A stretch of DNA of 64,000 nucleotides from Ruminococcus sp. Its GTDB lineage: Bacteria > Bacillota > Clostridia > Oscillospirales > Ruminococcaceae. The position numbers and the translations under genes were made by a program. Where the stretch lies: assembly GCA_029062165.1 (NCBI GenBank), contig JAIDQQ010000020.1, forward strand, positions 82,243 to 146,242, given 5' to 3'. How positions within the stretch are numbered: the stretch's first letter is position 1; the number at the start of each line of letters is the position of its first letter. Positions 34,974 to 45,227 of the stretch are shown piece after piece. The notes beneath the pieces are model-generated. The model worked only from the letters and a program-made list of their open reading frames with translations, searched no databases and was not told where the DNA came from.

Positions 34974-36095
34974 ATGAAAAAATTTTTATCAGCCCTTATT
35001 TCAGCGACACTTGCCTTGAATGCCGTGCCTTTAGTATCTGGTGCGGAGGAAACTAAAGAAACATCAGAAGCAATACCGCCGTCAGTCCAGCCGTATACAG
35101 TCGACGGCAACAGCGTTGTTTTTCAGGGTGGCAAGGATTATGACTATATAATCAGTAGTATAAATTCGACGTTCAGTACCGAAAGGGAAGATAAGACAAC
35201 GACATTCACACCAGAGCAGGACGGAAAATATATAGTCTCTCGTGTATGGCTTGAAGAACAGATTATAGATTATTCATTCGGTAGTGTTTATGACCCTGAA
35301 AGAGACGAAACAATTTACATTAATGAACCTATCGAAACACATTGTCATTATTTCTATCCGCATATACAGAATTTTGAGATAACATATAATAAAAATACAG
35401 GTACACAGGTTGAATTTTCGGGCGAAACAACATATTATAATAAAAATACTGTCGAAGAAATAAAAACAAAACCCTCACAAGCGTGTTATGACTATATGGA
35501 AATGAACACAGATGATATTTTAGACAGTTCAGTTTATTATGCATTTGTATCAAGCCACCTGCTCCTTGGTGAAAGCAGTTCATTTTTAACGTACTATGAT
35601 TACGGCTGGAATGATGAAAAAGATAAATCGATATACTGTATAGATTACGGATATAAAGTACATGAAACCGGTGAAATATTTGTAGATGTTACCGGCAATG
35701 CTGAAATAACTAAAACACTTTATGGCGGAAGCTATATTGATGGTAATTTTGAAGTTGCAACGTGTGACATGGTACCGTATATCCTTATCGAACCCACTGC
35801 TGACGGTTATGCGGAAATTTATGCATCTGCTTTAACGCCTATGTTTTCAACTGTACTTAAAATTGAAGACGGTAAGTTTACGAACAGATTTTCACAGGGG
35901 TGTGTAATGGAAACCGGTGACCTTAATTACGACTGTGAAACAACTATCGCCGATGCCGTTGTATTTCAGAAATATCTTCTCGGACAGACTAATTTGACTT
36001 CAACGCAATACGCCTGTGCGGATATTAATTATGACGGCTATGTTGATGTGTTTGATATGGTTAATTTCAGACAGAACATAATTAATAATTCATAA
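34974..36095 (+). CDS. Secreted dockerin protein of unknown function, copy 1
   Basis: 373 aa from the ATG at 34974 (GGAGG upstream). Signal peptide (1-23, ending VSGAE), then a module of about 280 residues that I do not recognise, with THCHYFYPHIQNFEITY and SSHLLLGESSSF blocks. The C-terminal dockerin reads DLNYDCETTIADAVVFQKYL and DINYDGYVDVFDMVNFRQ. It would be a cellulosome component with a new module. A paralogue follows. The stop is supplied by the dispersed AT repeat. Confidence 0.8.
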   Translation: MKKFLSALISATLALNAVPLVSGAEETKETSEAIPPSVQPYTVDGNSVVFQGGKDYDYIISSINSTFSTEREDKTTTFTPEQDGKYIVSRVWLEEQIIDYSFGSVYDPERDETIYINEPIETHCHYFYPHIQNFEITYNKNTGTQVEFSGETTYYNKNTVEEIKTKPSQACYDYMEMNTDDILDSSVYYAFVSSHLLLGESSSFLTYYDYGWNDEKDKSIYCIDYGYKVHETGEIFVDVTGNAEITKTLYGGSYIDGNFEVATCDMVPYILIEPTADGYAEIYASALTPMFSTVLKIEDGKFTNRFSQGCVMETGDLNYDCETTIADAVVFQKYLLGQTNLTSTQYACADINYDGYVDVFDMVNFRQNIINNS

Positions 36096-36132
36096 TTAAG
36101 AATTATTAATTAAATCAGTTGGAGGTATATTT

Positions 36133-37305
36133 ATGAAAAAAATTTTATCAGCCCTTATTTCAGCGACACTTGCCTTGAATGCCGTACCTTTAGTATCGAG
36201 TGCGGAGGAAACTACAGAAACATCAGACGAAATTCAGCCGATAGCCATGCCATATACTATTGACGGCGACAGCGTTATTTTTCAGGGTGGCAATGATTTT
36301 GACTATATAATCAGTAGTATAAATTCAACGTTCACAACCGAAAGAACAAAAAAAGCAACGGAAATGACCACTAAAACAATGACATTCACACCAAAGGAGG
36401 ACGGAAAATACGTCGTCTCTCGTGTATGGCTTGAGGAAAGCATTATAGATTATTCATTCAGTAGTGTTTATGACCCCGAAACAGGTGAGACAATTTACAT
36501 TAATGACCCTATCGAAACACATTGTCATTATTTCTATCCGCACATACAGAACTTTGAGATAACATATAATTCAAAGACCGGTACGCAAGTTGAATTTTCG
36601 GGCGAACACAGATATTACAATGAAAGTACAGTCAATGAAAAAATAAAGACAAACCCTTCAATGGCTTGTTACGACTACATGGAAATGAGTACGGAAGATA
36701 TTTTATCACGTTCAGAATACTATGCATTTGTATCAAGCCACCTGCTCCTTGGTGAAAGCAGTTCATTTTTAATGTACTATGATTACGGCTGGAATGATGA
36801 AAAAGACAAGTCGATATACTGTATAGACTACGGATATAACGTAAATGAAAACGGTGAAGTATTTGTAGATGTTACCGGTAATGCTGAAATAACTAAAACA
36901 CTTTATGGCGGAAGCTATATTGATGGTAATTTTGAAGTTGCAACGTGTGACATGATACCGTATATCCTTATAGAACCCACCGCCGACGGTTTTGCGGAAG
37001 TTTATGTACCTGATTTAACGCCTATGTCTTCAACTGTACTTAAAATTGAAGACGGACAGTTTACAGACAGATTTTCAATAGGTTGCGAACAGGAAATAGG
37101 TGACCTTAATTACGACAGTGAAATAACTATCGCTGATGCTGTCACATTCCAGAAATATCTTATCGGACAGACTGATTTGACTTCAACGCAATACACCTGT
37201 GCCGATATAAATTCAGACGACTATGTTGATGTGTTCGATATGGTTCTTCTAAGAAAACATATCGTCGCAACTGCTTTATGTACGCCAGATACGGAGCAGG
37301 TTTAA
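36133..37305 (+). CDS. Secreted dockerin protein of unknown function, copy 2
   Basis: 390 aa; a close paralogue of the preceding gene, with near-identical signal peptide and long identical stretches (for example KTLYGGSYIDGNFEVATCDM). It has a 10-residue insert near residue 75 and a dockerin of DLNYDSEITIADAVTFQKYL and DINSDDYVDVFDMVLLRKH. Copy 1 ends N-N-S, but this one runs on to end CTPDTEQV, because the AT repeat is absent and the last codons are formed by a GGAGCAGGT motif. Recent tandem duplication followed by divergence. Confidence 0.8.
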   Translation: MKKILSALISATLALNAVPLVSSAEETTETSDEIQPIAMPYTIDGDSVIFQGGNDFDYIISSINSTFTTERTKKATEMTTKTMTFTPKEDGKYVVSRVWLEESIIDYSFSSVYDPETGETIYINDPIETHCHYFYPHIQNFEITYNSKTGTQVEFSGEHRYYNESTVNEKIKTNPSMACYDYMEMSTEDILSRSEYYAFVSSHLLLGESSSFLMYYDYGWNDEKDKSIYCIDYGYNVNENGEVFVDVTGNAEITKTLYGGSYIDGNFEVATCDMIPYILIEPTADGFAEVYVPDLTPMSSTVLKIEDGQFTDRFSIGCEQEIGDLNYDSEITIADAVTFQKYLIGQTDLTSTQYTCADINSDDYVDVFDMVLLRKHIVATALCTPDTEQV

Positions 37306-37313
37306 AAAAATGC

Positions 37314-37342
37314 TTGACAAACTGAAAACATTGTGATATAAT
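37314..37342 (+). promoter_or_regulatory. Promoter of the riboflavin operon
   Basis: TTGACA and TATAAT, both perfect, are 17 bp apart. Transcription starts at the 5' end of the FMN riboswitch. Confidence 0.8.
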
Positions 37343-37348
37343 GGAAAC

Positions 37349-37458
37349 ATCTTCGGGGCAGAGTGAAATTCTCTACCGGCAGTGAAAGTCTGCGAGCCTG
37401 TAAGGGTTGAATCGGTGAAATTCCGATACCGACGGTTAAAGTCCGGACGTGAGAAGAT
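37349..37458 (+). promoter_or_regulatory. FMN riboswitch (RFN element)
   Basis: The conserved RFN sequence blocks are present in order: TCTTCGGGGCAGAGTGAAATT, CTACCGGCAGTGAAAGTC, GCGAGCC, GTGAAATTCCGATACCGACG and the closing GTCCGGACG with GAGAAGAT. The first and last blocks pair as the basal P1 stem. FMN binding would favour the terminator at 37484-37514 and switch off the rib operon. Confidence 0.95.
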
Positions 37459-37483
37459 GTTACTGTTTCACGCTATATCCATA

Positions 37484-37514
37484 CCCCGAAATATAATTTT
37501 TCGGGGATTTTTTT
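37484..37514 (+). terminator. Riboswitch expression-platform terminator
   Basis: CCCCGAA (37484-37490) pairs with TTCGGGG (37500-37506) and a T-run follows, 15 bp before the ribD start. Confidence 0.85.
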
Positions 37515-37528
37515 ATCGGAGGTGTTTT

Positions 37529-38614
37529 ATGACCCACGAAGAATATATGAAAATTGCCATTGAATTAGCAAAAAACGGAGCAGGTTATGTAAATCCTAAT
37601 CCGCTTGTAGGTGCGGTGATAGTCCGTGACGGAAGAATAATCGGTAAGGGCTGGCACAGAAAATACGGCGAACTTCACGCCGAAAGAAACGCTTTCGCAG
37701 ACTGTACGGAAGACTGTTCGGGAGCGGATATGTACGTGACTTTAGAGCCTTGCTGTCATCACGGAAAAACCCCACCTTGTACGGATATAATCATTGAAAA
37801 GAATATAAAGCGTGTTTATATAGGTTCGTCAGACCCTAACCCGAAAGTAGCCGGAAAAGGTGTCCGTATTCTAATGGAACACGGTATAGAAGTCACGGAG
37901 GGTATTTTAAAGGAACAATGTGATAGTCTGAATGAAATATTTTTCCACTATATAACTACCGGCAGACCATTTGTCACAATGAAGTACGCCATGACTTTGG
38001 ACGGTAAAATAGCTTGTCGGACAGGTCTTTCAAAGTGGATAACCGGCGAAACAGCGAGACAGCACGTACAATACGAAAGGTTAAGACATATGGCGATAAT
38101 GGTAGGAGTAGGAACGGTCATAGCAGATAATCCTATGTTAAACTGTCGTCTCGAAAACGGACGTAATCCGTTGCGAATAGTATGCGATACGAATTTGAGG
38201 ACACCTGTTGAATGTAATATAGTCCGTACCGCCTACGAAATCCCGACGATAATAGCCACCTGCTCCGACGATACTGAAAAAATAAGTCAGTATGAAAATT
38301 ATGGCTGTCGTATTATGAGGGTTAAGAAATCCGGAAATCACATTGACCTCAATGACCTTATGAATAAAATCGGCAACGAAAAAATTGACAGTATTCTTTT
38401 AGAGGGTGGCGGAGAACTGAATTATTCCGCCCTTGAAGCCGGTATAGTAAATAAGATTCAGGCTTATATTGCACCGAAAATTTTCGGCGGTGAGGGTGCT
38501 AAAACAGCCGTTTCCGGAGCAGGCGTTAAGACCCCTGACGAAGCGTACAGAATAAAGCGTACTGAAATAAAGCGTATCGGGGAAGATTTTCTTATAGAAG
38601 GGTGGTTGAAGTAG
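37529..38614 (+). CDS. ribD: Bifunctional riboflavin deaminase/reductase RibD
   Basis: 361 aa from the ATG at 37529 (GGAGGTG upstream). The deaminase domain has the zinc motifs HAERNAF and PCCHHGKTPPC; the reductase domain (about 145-361) has TMKYAMTLDGKIA and LLEGGGELN. It performs the deamination and side-chain reduction steps of riboflavin synthesis. First gene of the FMN-riboswitch operon; its stop touches the ribE start. Confidence 0.95.
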   Translation: MTHEEYMKIAIELAKNGAGYVNPNPLVGAVIVRDGRIIGKGWHRKYGELHAERNAFADCTEDCSGADMYVTLEPCCHHGKTPPCTDIIIEKNIKRVYIGSSDPNPKVAGKGVRILMEHGIEVTEGILKEQCDSLNEIFFHYITTGRPFVTMKYAMTLDGKIACRTGLSKWITGETARQHVQYERLRHMAIMVGVGTVIADNPMLNCRLENGRNPLRIVCDTNLRTPVECNIVRTAYEIPTIIATCSDDTEKISQYENYGCRIMRVKKSGNHIDLNDLMNKIGNEKIDSILLEGGGELNYSALEAGIVNKIQAYIAPKIFGGEGAKTAVSGAGVKTPDEAYRIKRTEIKRIGEDFLIEGWLK

Positions 38615-39256
38615 ATGTTTACCGGAATTATTGAGGAAATCGGGACGGTTAAGGAAATCCAGCATAGTGGTGAAAGTTCTTTCATAAGGATTCAGGCGGA
38701 TAAAATTTTTTCGGATATGCATATCGGCGACAGTATAGCGGTAAACGGTCTGTGTCTGACGGTAACGGAATTTGATAATAAAATCTTCCGTGCCGACGTT
38801 ATGAACGAAACTCTGAAACGGTCATCACTGGGAAGTCTTAAGAATGGAAGTCGGGTTAATCTGGAGCGTGCTATGTCAGCGTGCGGACGTTTCGGGGGAC
38901 ATATAGTTTCCGGACATATCGACGGTACAGGCATTATTTCAGATATTAAAAATGACGGTATAGCTATATGGTACACGATTACGACTAAACCGGAGATTAT
39001 GCGGTATATCGTTGAAAAAGGTTCAGTAGCGATAGACGGTATAAGCCTTACTGTCGCAAGAGTAACGGAAAATAATTTCAGTGTCTCGATAATTCCGCAT
39101 ACTGCCGGAAATACTATTCTTTCGTACAGAAAGTCCGGCGAAATGGTCAATCTTGAAAACGATATTATCGGAAAATATGTAGAAAAATTTATCTGTCCGG
39201 AAAAAACGGAAAGTAATATTTCTATGGGATTCCTTGCGGAAAACGGATTTGTATAA
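38615..39256 (+). CDS. ribE: Riboflavin synthase alpha chain
   Basis: 213 aa with the duplicated barrel: [15 protein letters not shown] and GLCLTVTEF in the first half, [12 protein letters not shown] and [10 protein letters not shown] in the second. It dismutates two 6,7-dimethyl-8-ribityllumazines to riboflavin. It starts directly after the ribD stop. Confidence 0.94.
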   Translation: MFTGIIEEIGTVKEIQHSGESSFIRIQADKIFSDMHIGDSIAVNGLCLTVTEFDNKIFRADVMNETLKRSSLGSLKNGSRVNLERAMSACGRFGGHIVSGHIDGTGIISDIKNDGIAIWYTITTKPEIMRYIVEKGSVAIDGISLTVARVTENNFSVSIIPHTAGNTILSYRKSGEMVNLENDIIGKYVEKFICPEKTESNISMGFLAENGFV

Positions 39257-39279
39257 TTAATAATGAGGAGGTTTGTTTA

Positions 39280-40479
39280 ATGTTTGAATATAATACTGTT
39301 GAGGAGGCTGTTCAGGCACTCCGTAATGGTGAGATAATCCTTGTCACCGACGACGAAAACAGGGAAAATGAAGCTGATATGATATGTTCAGCGGAATTTG
39401 CTACTACTGAAAACGTCAATTTCATGGCAACACACGCTAAAGGTCTGATATGTATGCCAATGAGTAAGGAACTATGCCGGAAACTTTATCTTCCGCAGAT
39501 GGTCAGTGAAAATACCGATAATCACTGTACGGCATTCACGGTAAGCATTGACCATGTAAACACTACTACCGGAATATCCGCCGAAGAACGTGGATATACT
39601 GCCCGAATGGTAGTTGACGATAACGCTAAGCCGGAAGATTTCCGCAGACCAGGGCATATGTTTCCGCTTACCGCCAAGGATAACGGCGTACTGGAGCGTG
39701 ACGGACATACGGAAGCAACCGTCGACTTAATGAAAATAGCCGGTCTTAAAGAATGCGGACTTTGTTGCGAGGTAATGCGTGATGACGGTACTATGATGCG
39801 TTCCGGAGAGATTCGGGAAAAAGCTAAAGAGTGGGGTTTCAAGTTCATAACCATTCAGGCAATAAAGGAGTACAGAAAATGTAATGATAAACTGGTTGAA
39901 AGAGTTGCAGATACGAAACTCCCGACAAAGTATGGTAATTTCCGTGCGATAGGCTTTATAAACAAACTCAACGGTGAACATCATGTAGCACTTGTCAAGG
40001 GCGAAATCGGCGACGGTCAGGACGTATTATGCCGTGTACATTCCGAGTGTCTGACCGGTGATGCATTCGGGTCACTGAAATGCGATTGCGGTCAACAGTT
40101 TGCGTCGGCAATGACACAGATTGAAAAAGAGGGAAGAGGCGTACTTCTGTACATGAGACAAGAAGGCAGGGGTATAGGTCTGATAAACAAACTCCGTGCC
40201 TATGAATTGCAGGATAACGGCATGGACACTCTTGAAGCGAATATAGCGTTAGGATTTCCGGCAGATATGAGAGAATACTATATCGGCGCACAGATTTTAA
40301 GGGAATTAGGCTGTAAGACTTTACGACTTCTCACAAATAATCCGGATAAAGTCTACGGATTAAGTGGTTTCGGACTGGAAATAAAGGAGCGTGTACCGAT
40401 ACAGGTACAGGCAACCGACTATGATTTATTCTATCTGAAAACGAAAAAAGACAAAATGGGACATATACTGAATTATTAA
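39280..40479 (+). CDS. ribBA: Bifunctional DHBP synthase/GTP cyclohydrolase II RibBA
   Basis: 399 aa. The N-terminal DHBP synthase (1-200) has [13 protein letters not shown] and the GHTEATVDL motif. The C-terminal GTP cyclohydrolase II has the zinc cysteines in [19 protein letters not shown] and the [10 protein letters not shown] motif. It supplies both precursors of riboflavin. Confidence 0.95.
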   Translation: MFEYNTVEEAVQALRNGEIILVTDDENRENEADMICSAEFATTENVNFMATHAKGLICMPMSKELCRKLYLPQMVSENTDNHCTAFTVSIDHVNTTTGISAEERGYTARMVVDDNAKPEDFRRPGHMFPLTAKDNGVLERDGHTEATVDLMKIAGLKECGLCCEVMRDDGTMMRSGEIREKAKEWGFKFITIQAIKEYRKCNDKLVERVADTKLPTKYGNFRAIGFINKLNGEHHVALVKGEIGDGQDVLCRVHSECLTGDAFGSLKCDCGQQFASAMTQIEKEGRGVLLYMRQEGRGIGLINKLRAYELQDNGMDTLEANIALGFPADMREYYIGAQILRELGCKTLRLLTNNPDKVYGLSGFGLEIKERVPIQVQATDYDLFYLKTKKDKMGHILNY

Positions 40480-40492
40480 GGAGTATTATGTT

Positions 40493-41011
40493 ATGGGATT
40501 TTTTGAAATTTGCAGTATAATAATGTTGGTCTTGAGTGTCTTGTTGTCCGTACAGACTATTATAAGAATGGTTAAAAAATCCCGATACATCAGAAATATC
40601 GAAAAAAAATTCAGATTGCATAATAGATTCAATATATGGATTATCCTTATACCGATACATTTGTGGATTATTTATGCACGTATGTCAAATAATTCCATGT
40701 ATCGTGGTAATCTGTCAATGGCAGAAGCAGATGTATATATGGGGATATTCTTTATCATAATGTGGATTTTACTTATTATAAAACATTTTTCCTATCCGTA
40801 TATAGCTGAAAACTGTTTAATAAGTATTGATTTCAATAAAGTTATGCTTGAAAACAATGAACTGAAATACGACATATACGAAGATATTCTTGAAATATCC
40901 TGTAAGGAAAAAACATATCCTGTTAAATATTATATAGAAGAAAATCAGGATGAAGTTTATGAAATACTTTATCAAAACTATCAGAGGAGAAAAGATTATG
41001 AAGATTTATGA
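40493..41011 (+). CDS. Membrane protein inserted in the riboflavin operon
   Basis: 172 aa. Hydrophobic segments lie near residues 5-23, 48-64 and 80-101; the C-terminal 65 residues are hydrophilic and acidic ([20 protein letters not shown]). It is co-transcribed with rib genes: ribBA ends 13 bp upstream, and its 3' end overlaps the ribH start by 14 bp. It is not RibU, RibM or another flavin transporter that I recognise. Function unknown. Confidence 0.65.
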   Translation: MGFFEICSIIMLVLSVLLSVQTIIRMVKKSRYIRNIEKKFRLHNRFNIWIILIPIHLWIIYARMSNNSMYRGNLSMAEADVYMGIFFIIMWILLIIKHFSYPYIAENCLISIDFNKVMLENNELKYDIYEDILEISCKEKTYPVKYYIEENQDEVYEILYQNYQRRKDYEDL

Positions 41012-41471
41012 AGGAAAACTTGTTGCGGAGAGTACAAGAATAGGCATTGTAGTAGCGAGATTCAACGAGTTTATAACGTCAAAACTTTTAGGCGGAGCAG
41101 TCGACACACTGAAGCGTCACGGTGTTGACGAAAACAACATTGATACTGCATGGGTACCAGGGGCATTTGAGATACCGTTAATCGCAAAGAAAATGACGGA
41201 TTCCGGTAAATATGATGCTGTAATCTGTCTGGGTGCGATAATAAGAGGCAGTACGTCGCATTATGACCTCGTCTGCAACGAAACCGCCAAAGGTATAGCA
41301 CAGGTATCGCTGAACAGTAATATTCCGGTAATGTTCGGGGTAATCACGACGGAAAACATCGAACAGGCTATAGAAAGAGCAGGTTCAAAAGCCGGAAATA
41401 AAGGTAGCGAATGTGCCGAAGGTGCTATTGAAATGATAAATCTTATAAGAGAGATTGAAAAAAATGCTTAA
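40998..41471 (+). CDS. ribH: 6,7-dimethyl-8-ribityllumazine synthase
   Basis: 157 aa from the ATG at 40998 (AGAGGAG upstream). Motifs [19 protein letters not shown] and [12 protein letters not shown] are diagnostic, and the substrate-binding region [14 protein letters not shown] is intact. It condenses the two precursors made by RibD plus a phosphatase and RibBA. Confidence 0.95.
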   Translation: MKIYEGKLVAESTRIGIVVARFNEFITSKLLGGAVDTLKRHGVDENNIDTAWVPGAFEIPLIAKKMTDSGKYDAVICLGAIIRGSTSHYDLVCNETAKGIAQVSLNSNIPVMFGVITTENIEQAIERAGSKAGNKGSECAEGAIEMINLIREIEKNA

Positions 41472-42114
41472 TCTTATTTTCGATTACGACGGCACTATAC
41501 ACAACAGTATGAAGACTTATGCACCGGCATTCCGGAATACGTGTAAATGGCTTTACGAAAACGGATATATAGAAAACTGTGAGTATACGGACAGGGAAAT
41601 AAGTTACTGGTTAGGCTTCAACTCGTCGGATATGTGGGAACAGTTTCAGCCGGAATTATCTGCTGAAATCCGTGAAAAAGCCCGAATAATGTTAGGTGAG
41701 GACATGGGAAAGAGAGTAGAAAACGGTGAGGGAGCGTTATTTGAAAATACGGAAAACGTCCTTGAAACGCTGAAAAATACTGGCTATAACCTCATATTTC
41801 TTAGTAACTGCCGTATAAGTTACATGGAACGTCATAAACGTGTTTTCGGTCTTGACAGGTATTTCAGTAAATTTTACTGTTGTGAGGAATTTGATTTCAT
41901 ACCTAAGTACGAAATTTTCCGGAAAATAAGACCTGCTCACGAAGGTAATTTCATAGTAATCGGAGACAGATTCCACGATATTGAAACCGCTGTGAAAAAT
42001 AATCTGAAATCAATCGGGTGCGGATACGGCTACGGCACACCGGAAGAACTTTCGGGGGCTGATATAATAGTAGACGACATAACACAGATTCCCGAAACTG
42101 TAAGAAATTTATAA
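41464..42114 (+). CDS. HAD-family phosphatase coupled to ribH
   Basis: 216 aa from the ATG at 41464, which overlaps the end of ribH by 8 bp. HAD motifs: [10 protein letters not shown] (I), FLSNCRIS (II), a lysine in FIPKYEIF (III) and [11 protein letters not shown] (IV). It has an alpha-helical cap of the C1 type. Riboflavin synthesis needs a phosphatase for the 5-amino-6-(5-phosphoribitylamino)uracil intermediate, and HAD enzymes fill this role in several bacteria, so it is a good candidate here. That is inference from position. Confidence 0.8.
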   Translation: MLNLIFDYDGTIHNSMKTYAPAFRNTCKWLYENGYIENCEYTDREISYWLGFNSSDMWEQFQPELSAEIREKARIMLGEDMGKRVENGEGALFENTENVLETLKNTGYNLIFLSNCRISYMERHKRVFGLDRYFSKFYCCEEFDFIPKYEIFRKIRPAHEGNFIVIGDRFHDIETAVKNNLKSIGCGYGYGTPEELSGADIIVDDITQIPETVRNL

Positions 42115-42122
42115 ATAAAAAA

Positions 42123-42157
42123 AATCCATGATGTAACAGTCATGGACTTTTTTTGTA
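42123..42157. terminator. Bidirectional terminator between the rib operon and the ABC gene
   Basis: TCCATGA/TCATGGA with an 8-nt loop, A-rich before and T-rich after. Confidence 0.75.
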
Positions 42158-42190
42158 TTTTGCGTGTGAATTTTGCGTTTCGTATGTTAA

Positions 42191-45145
42191 TCAGTCAGTG
42201 CGTAACGCTTCCACAGGGTCTTTTTTGGATGCAACTCTTGACGGTATAACACCGGCGATAAGAGTGAGAGCCATACTTATTACTACAAGTACCACTCCCG
42301 CAACCGGCGGAACGTAAGCATTGAGATTATCAAGTGATGTAAGAGTATGGATTATCAGATTTATAGGAATGGTAAGAAGTACCGAAACGCCTATACCGAT
42401 AAGACCGGCAGTCAGACCTACTATCATAGTTTCGGCATTGAATACCGTTGAGACGTCGTGTTTTGAAGCACCTATCGCACGGAGTATGCCTATTTCCCTT
42501 GTACGCTCCAATACGGAAATGTACGTAATAATACCAATCATGATAGACGATACAACAAGCGAGATACCTACGAAAGCGATAAGCAGATAAGAAATACCGC
42601 TGATAATGCTTGTTACCGAAGACATCAGGAGAGCGACATAATCGGTATAGTGTATGACATCATCTTCACTGACGGAATTGTTATAATTTTCAATAACATC
42701 TGCAATATCGTCCTTATCCTCGAAAGACTTTACGTAAATACTTATACTTGAGGGGTCAGAAATATCAGCGTTTCCGAGAAGTTTTAAATTATCGTCGTAA
42801 GTAGAAGCTGATACTTCCTGCGGAATAAAGTTATCGTAAATCTGTACATAAAAATCATCAATTATGTTCATTTTGTTCAGACGTTGGGCGAGTTGTTCGT
42901 CAGTATATTCAGCGAGTTCCTTTTCAGTTTCGGTAGCAGACTGTATCATATACTGTGCTATCATGACGCCCATAAGAGCCTCATTAAATTCTTCTTCGCT
43001 CATAGTTTTTATGTATTCGGTAATCTGTGAACTGTCAACGCCCATTTGTTCAGCGTAGAAACCGGCAACAGCCGATTGTTTATCCTCGTCTGACATTTTA
43101 GCGATACTTGCCTGAATGTCTTTTAACATCTGTTCTTCGTTCGGGAGAGCCGAGACAAAACGATAAATTTCAGCTTTCTGCGAATCGTCAGCGGATTTTA
43201 TATAATCCTTAGCGGAAGAAATTTTTTCCTTATCGTCGGGTTCTTCGTAATCGTCCGTGAGGAACACAGAGCCGGTTATAATATCAGTGTCGGGATTGTC
43301 AAGCTGTTCTTTCATGATGTCGCTGTTGTTGGATTGTTCTATAACGTACTTTGTAAGCATGGGAGTATATCCGATATAGCCTGAAATCATACCCATATCT
43401 GTATCTTCATTAGGTTTTATGAATCCAACTACTTTCAGTTCAGTACCTATATTTTCGGAAGTATAGAGATAATCAAGACCGGCTTCAGTAGTCGTCAGAT
43501 TGGTATAACCGTTACCGTTTTCATTGTGCTGATAGTATTCGCACGGAAGAATCATCTTGAATTTTTTATCAAGGATTTCTTGTGCGTTCCATTCAAGAGT
43601 ACCATAATTTTCAATATTTTCGCCACTCATAGCGGATTTCAGGATACGTGAAAATTCTTCGGGTTCTTTGAGACCCATTGCATAGGCGATAATATCGGGA
43701 AGTTCATTGTTTTTTGTAAGTACTACAACAACTTCGTCATAATTTTCAGGGAATTTTCCGCTGACGACATCATATTGATTTTTAATAAGTTCGCTGACCT
43801 GTGTGCCGTCTTCCGAACCTAACATTTCAGACATGACATTGAGACCCATCATGGATAACTGCATACTTGCCATAGGATTAGCACTTGTAATACTTGAAGT
43901 ATCAGTAATTCCGAGGGCATTGGAATACATTTCCATAAAATCGACTTTCATAATTTTACCGTCAGGAGTTTCGGTAAATACAGGGATATCCACATCATAC
44001 GTATAGGAGATAGCAGTTGACTTATCACGGACAGTTTCATTTTCCTCAAGGAATGTCTTGAAATCTTTCATGTTGTTGATTTGTCTTGCGGAAGTGTTCA
44101 TAGTATTAAAAATATCATAAATATCGACATTGGAGTAAACCTTGTTGTTGTCGATATTTTTTTCTTCGTCTATGTTCTGTTGCATCATGGAAGCCATCAT
44201 AGCGGAAGTGTCGGCGGTCTCTCTTGTAATCTGCAACGGATAGGAAGAAAGCGTATCTTCCTGAACGTCGTTAATGTAGTCGTTTATACCGGTAGACAGC
44301 GATAAGATAGTAGCTATACCAATAATACCGATTGAACCGGCAAAAGATGTAAGTAAAGTACGTCCTTTTTTGGTCATAAGATTGTTAAGGGAAAGAGATA
44401 CCGCCGTACCGAATGACATAGAGACACGTTTTTTTCGTTGAGGTTGTAAATCAATAGCCTGCTCCGGTACATATGGGTCAGAATCGTCAGTAAGGAGACC
44501 GTCTTTAATACGTACTATTCTTGTAGCGTACTGTTCAGCGAGTTCGGGATTATGAGTAACCATAACAACGAGTTTATCCTTAGCGATTTCCTTAAGGAGT
44601 TCCATAACCTGTATACTTGTTTCGCTGTCGAGTGCGCCTGTAGGTTCGTCGGCAAGGAGAATATCGGGATTGTTGATTAAAGCACGTGCGATTGCGACAC
44701 GTTGCATCTGACCGCCCGACATCTGATTAGGTTTTTTGTGTAGCTGATTACCGAGACCGACTTTTTCGAGAGCCTCTTTAGCACGTCGACGGCGTTCAGA
44801 CTTAGAAACACCGGAGATAGTCAATGCCAATTCGACATTTGCAAGTACAGTCTGATGTGGAATCAGGTTGTAACTCTGGAAAATAAAACCTATGGAATGA
44901 TTTCTGTAGGCGTCCCAGTCCCTGTCCTTGTACTTTTTGGTAGAAACACCATTGATAATGAGGTCACCGGAAGTATAATGGTCAAGACCGCCGATAATAT
45001 TCAGCATGGTAGTCTTACCGCAACCGGAATGACCTAAAATGGCTACAAACTCATTTTCACGGAACGTAACATTTACGCCATTGAGAGCGGTTACAATGTT
45101 TTCGCCGTTACCGTATTGTTTAAAAATGTCTTTTAATTGTAACAA
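42191..45145 (-). CDS. MacB-like ABC transporter, ATPase fused to FtsX-type permease
   Basis: 984 aa from the TTG at 45143-45145 (AAAGGGTG upstream). The ATPase occupies 1-230: Walker A GHSGCGKTT, signature QMSGGQMQRVAIARAL, Walker B ILLADEPTGALDS. A transmembrane helix follows (about 280-300), then a very large extracellular domain of over 500 residues, then three C-terminal helices of an FtsX/MacB_PCD permease with TYISVLERTREIGILRAIGAS. Such fused half-transporters in Firmicutes export or sense peptides. No signalling pair is adjacent. Three 11-bp repeats upstream of the promoter suggest activation by a response regulator. Confidence 0.88.
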   Translation of the reverse strand: MLQLKDIFKQYGNGENIVTALNGVNVTFRENEFVAILGHSGCGKTTMLNIIGGLDHYTSGDLIINGVSTKKYKDRDWDAYRNHSIGFIFQSYNLIPHQTVLANVELALTISGVSKSERRRRAKEALEKVGLGNQLHKKPNQMSGGQMQRVAIARALINNPDILLADEPTGALDSETSIQVMELLKEIAKDKLVVMVTHNPELAEQYATRIVRIKDGLLTDDSDPYVPEQAIDLQPQRKKRVSMSFGTAVSLSLNNLMTKKGRTLLTSFAGSIGIIGIATILSLSTGINDYINDVQEDTLSSYPLQITRETADTSAMMASMMQQNIDEEKNIDNNKVYSNVDIYDIFNTMNTSARQINNMKDFKTFLEENETVRDKSTAISYTYDVDIPVFTETPDGKIMKVDFMEMYSNALGITDTSSITSANPMASMQLSMMGLNVMSEMLGSEDGTQVSELIKNQYDVVSGKFPENYDEVVVVLTKNNELPDIIAYAMGLKEPEEFSRILKSAMSGENIENYGTLEWNAQEILDKKFKMILPCEYYQHNENGNGYTNLTTTEAGLDYLYTSENIGTELKVVGFIKPNEDTDMGMISGYIGYTPMLTKYVIEQSNNSDIMKEQLDNPDTDIITGSVFLTDDYEEPDDKEKISSAKDYIKSADDSQKAEIYRFVSALPNEEQMLKDIQASIAKMSDEDKQSAVAGFYAEQMGVDSSQITEYIKTMSEEEFNEALMGVMIAQYMIQSATETEKELAEYTDEQLAQRLNKMNIIDDFYVQIYDNFIPQEVSASTYDDNLKLLGNADISDPSSISIYVKSFEDKDDIADVIENYNNSVSEDDVIHYTDYVALLMSSVTSIISGISYLLIAFVGISLVVSSIMIGIITYISVLERTREIGILRAIGASKHDVSTVFNAETMIVGLTAGLIGIGVSVLLTIPINLIIHTLTSLDNLNAYVPPVAGVVLVVISMALTLIAGVIPSRVASKKDPVEALRTD

Positions 45146-45176
45146 TAAATTCACCCTTTCGTTTAAGATAGAAATT

Positions 45177-45205
45177 ATTATAACATAACTTGAAAAATAA
45201 GTCAA
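45177..45205 (-). promoter_or_regulatory. Promoter of the ABC transporter gene
   Basis: TTGACT and a perfect TATAAT on the minus strand are 17 bp apart. Confidence 0.7.
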
Positions 45206-45227
45206 TGATTTTCACATAAATTTCATA

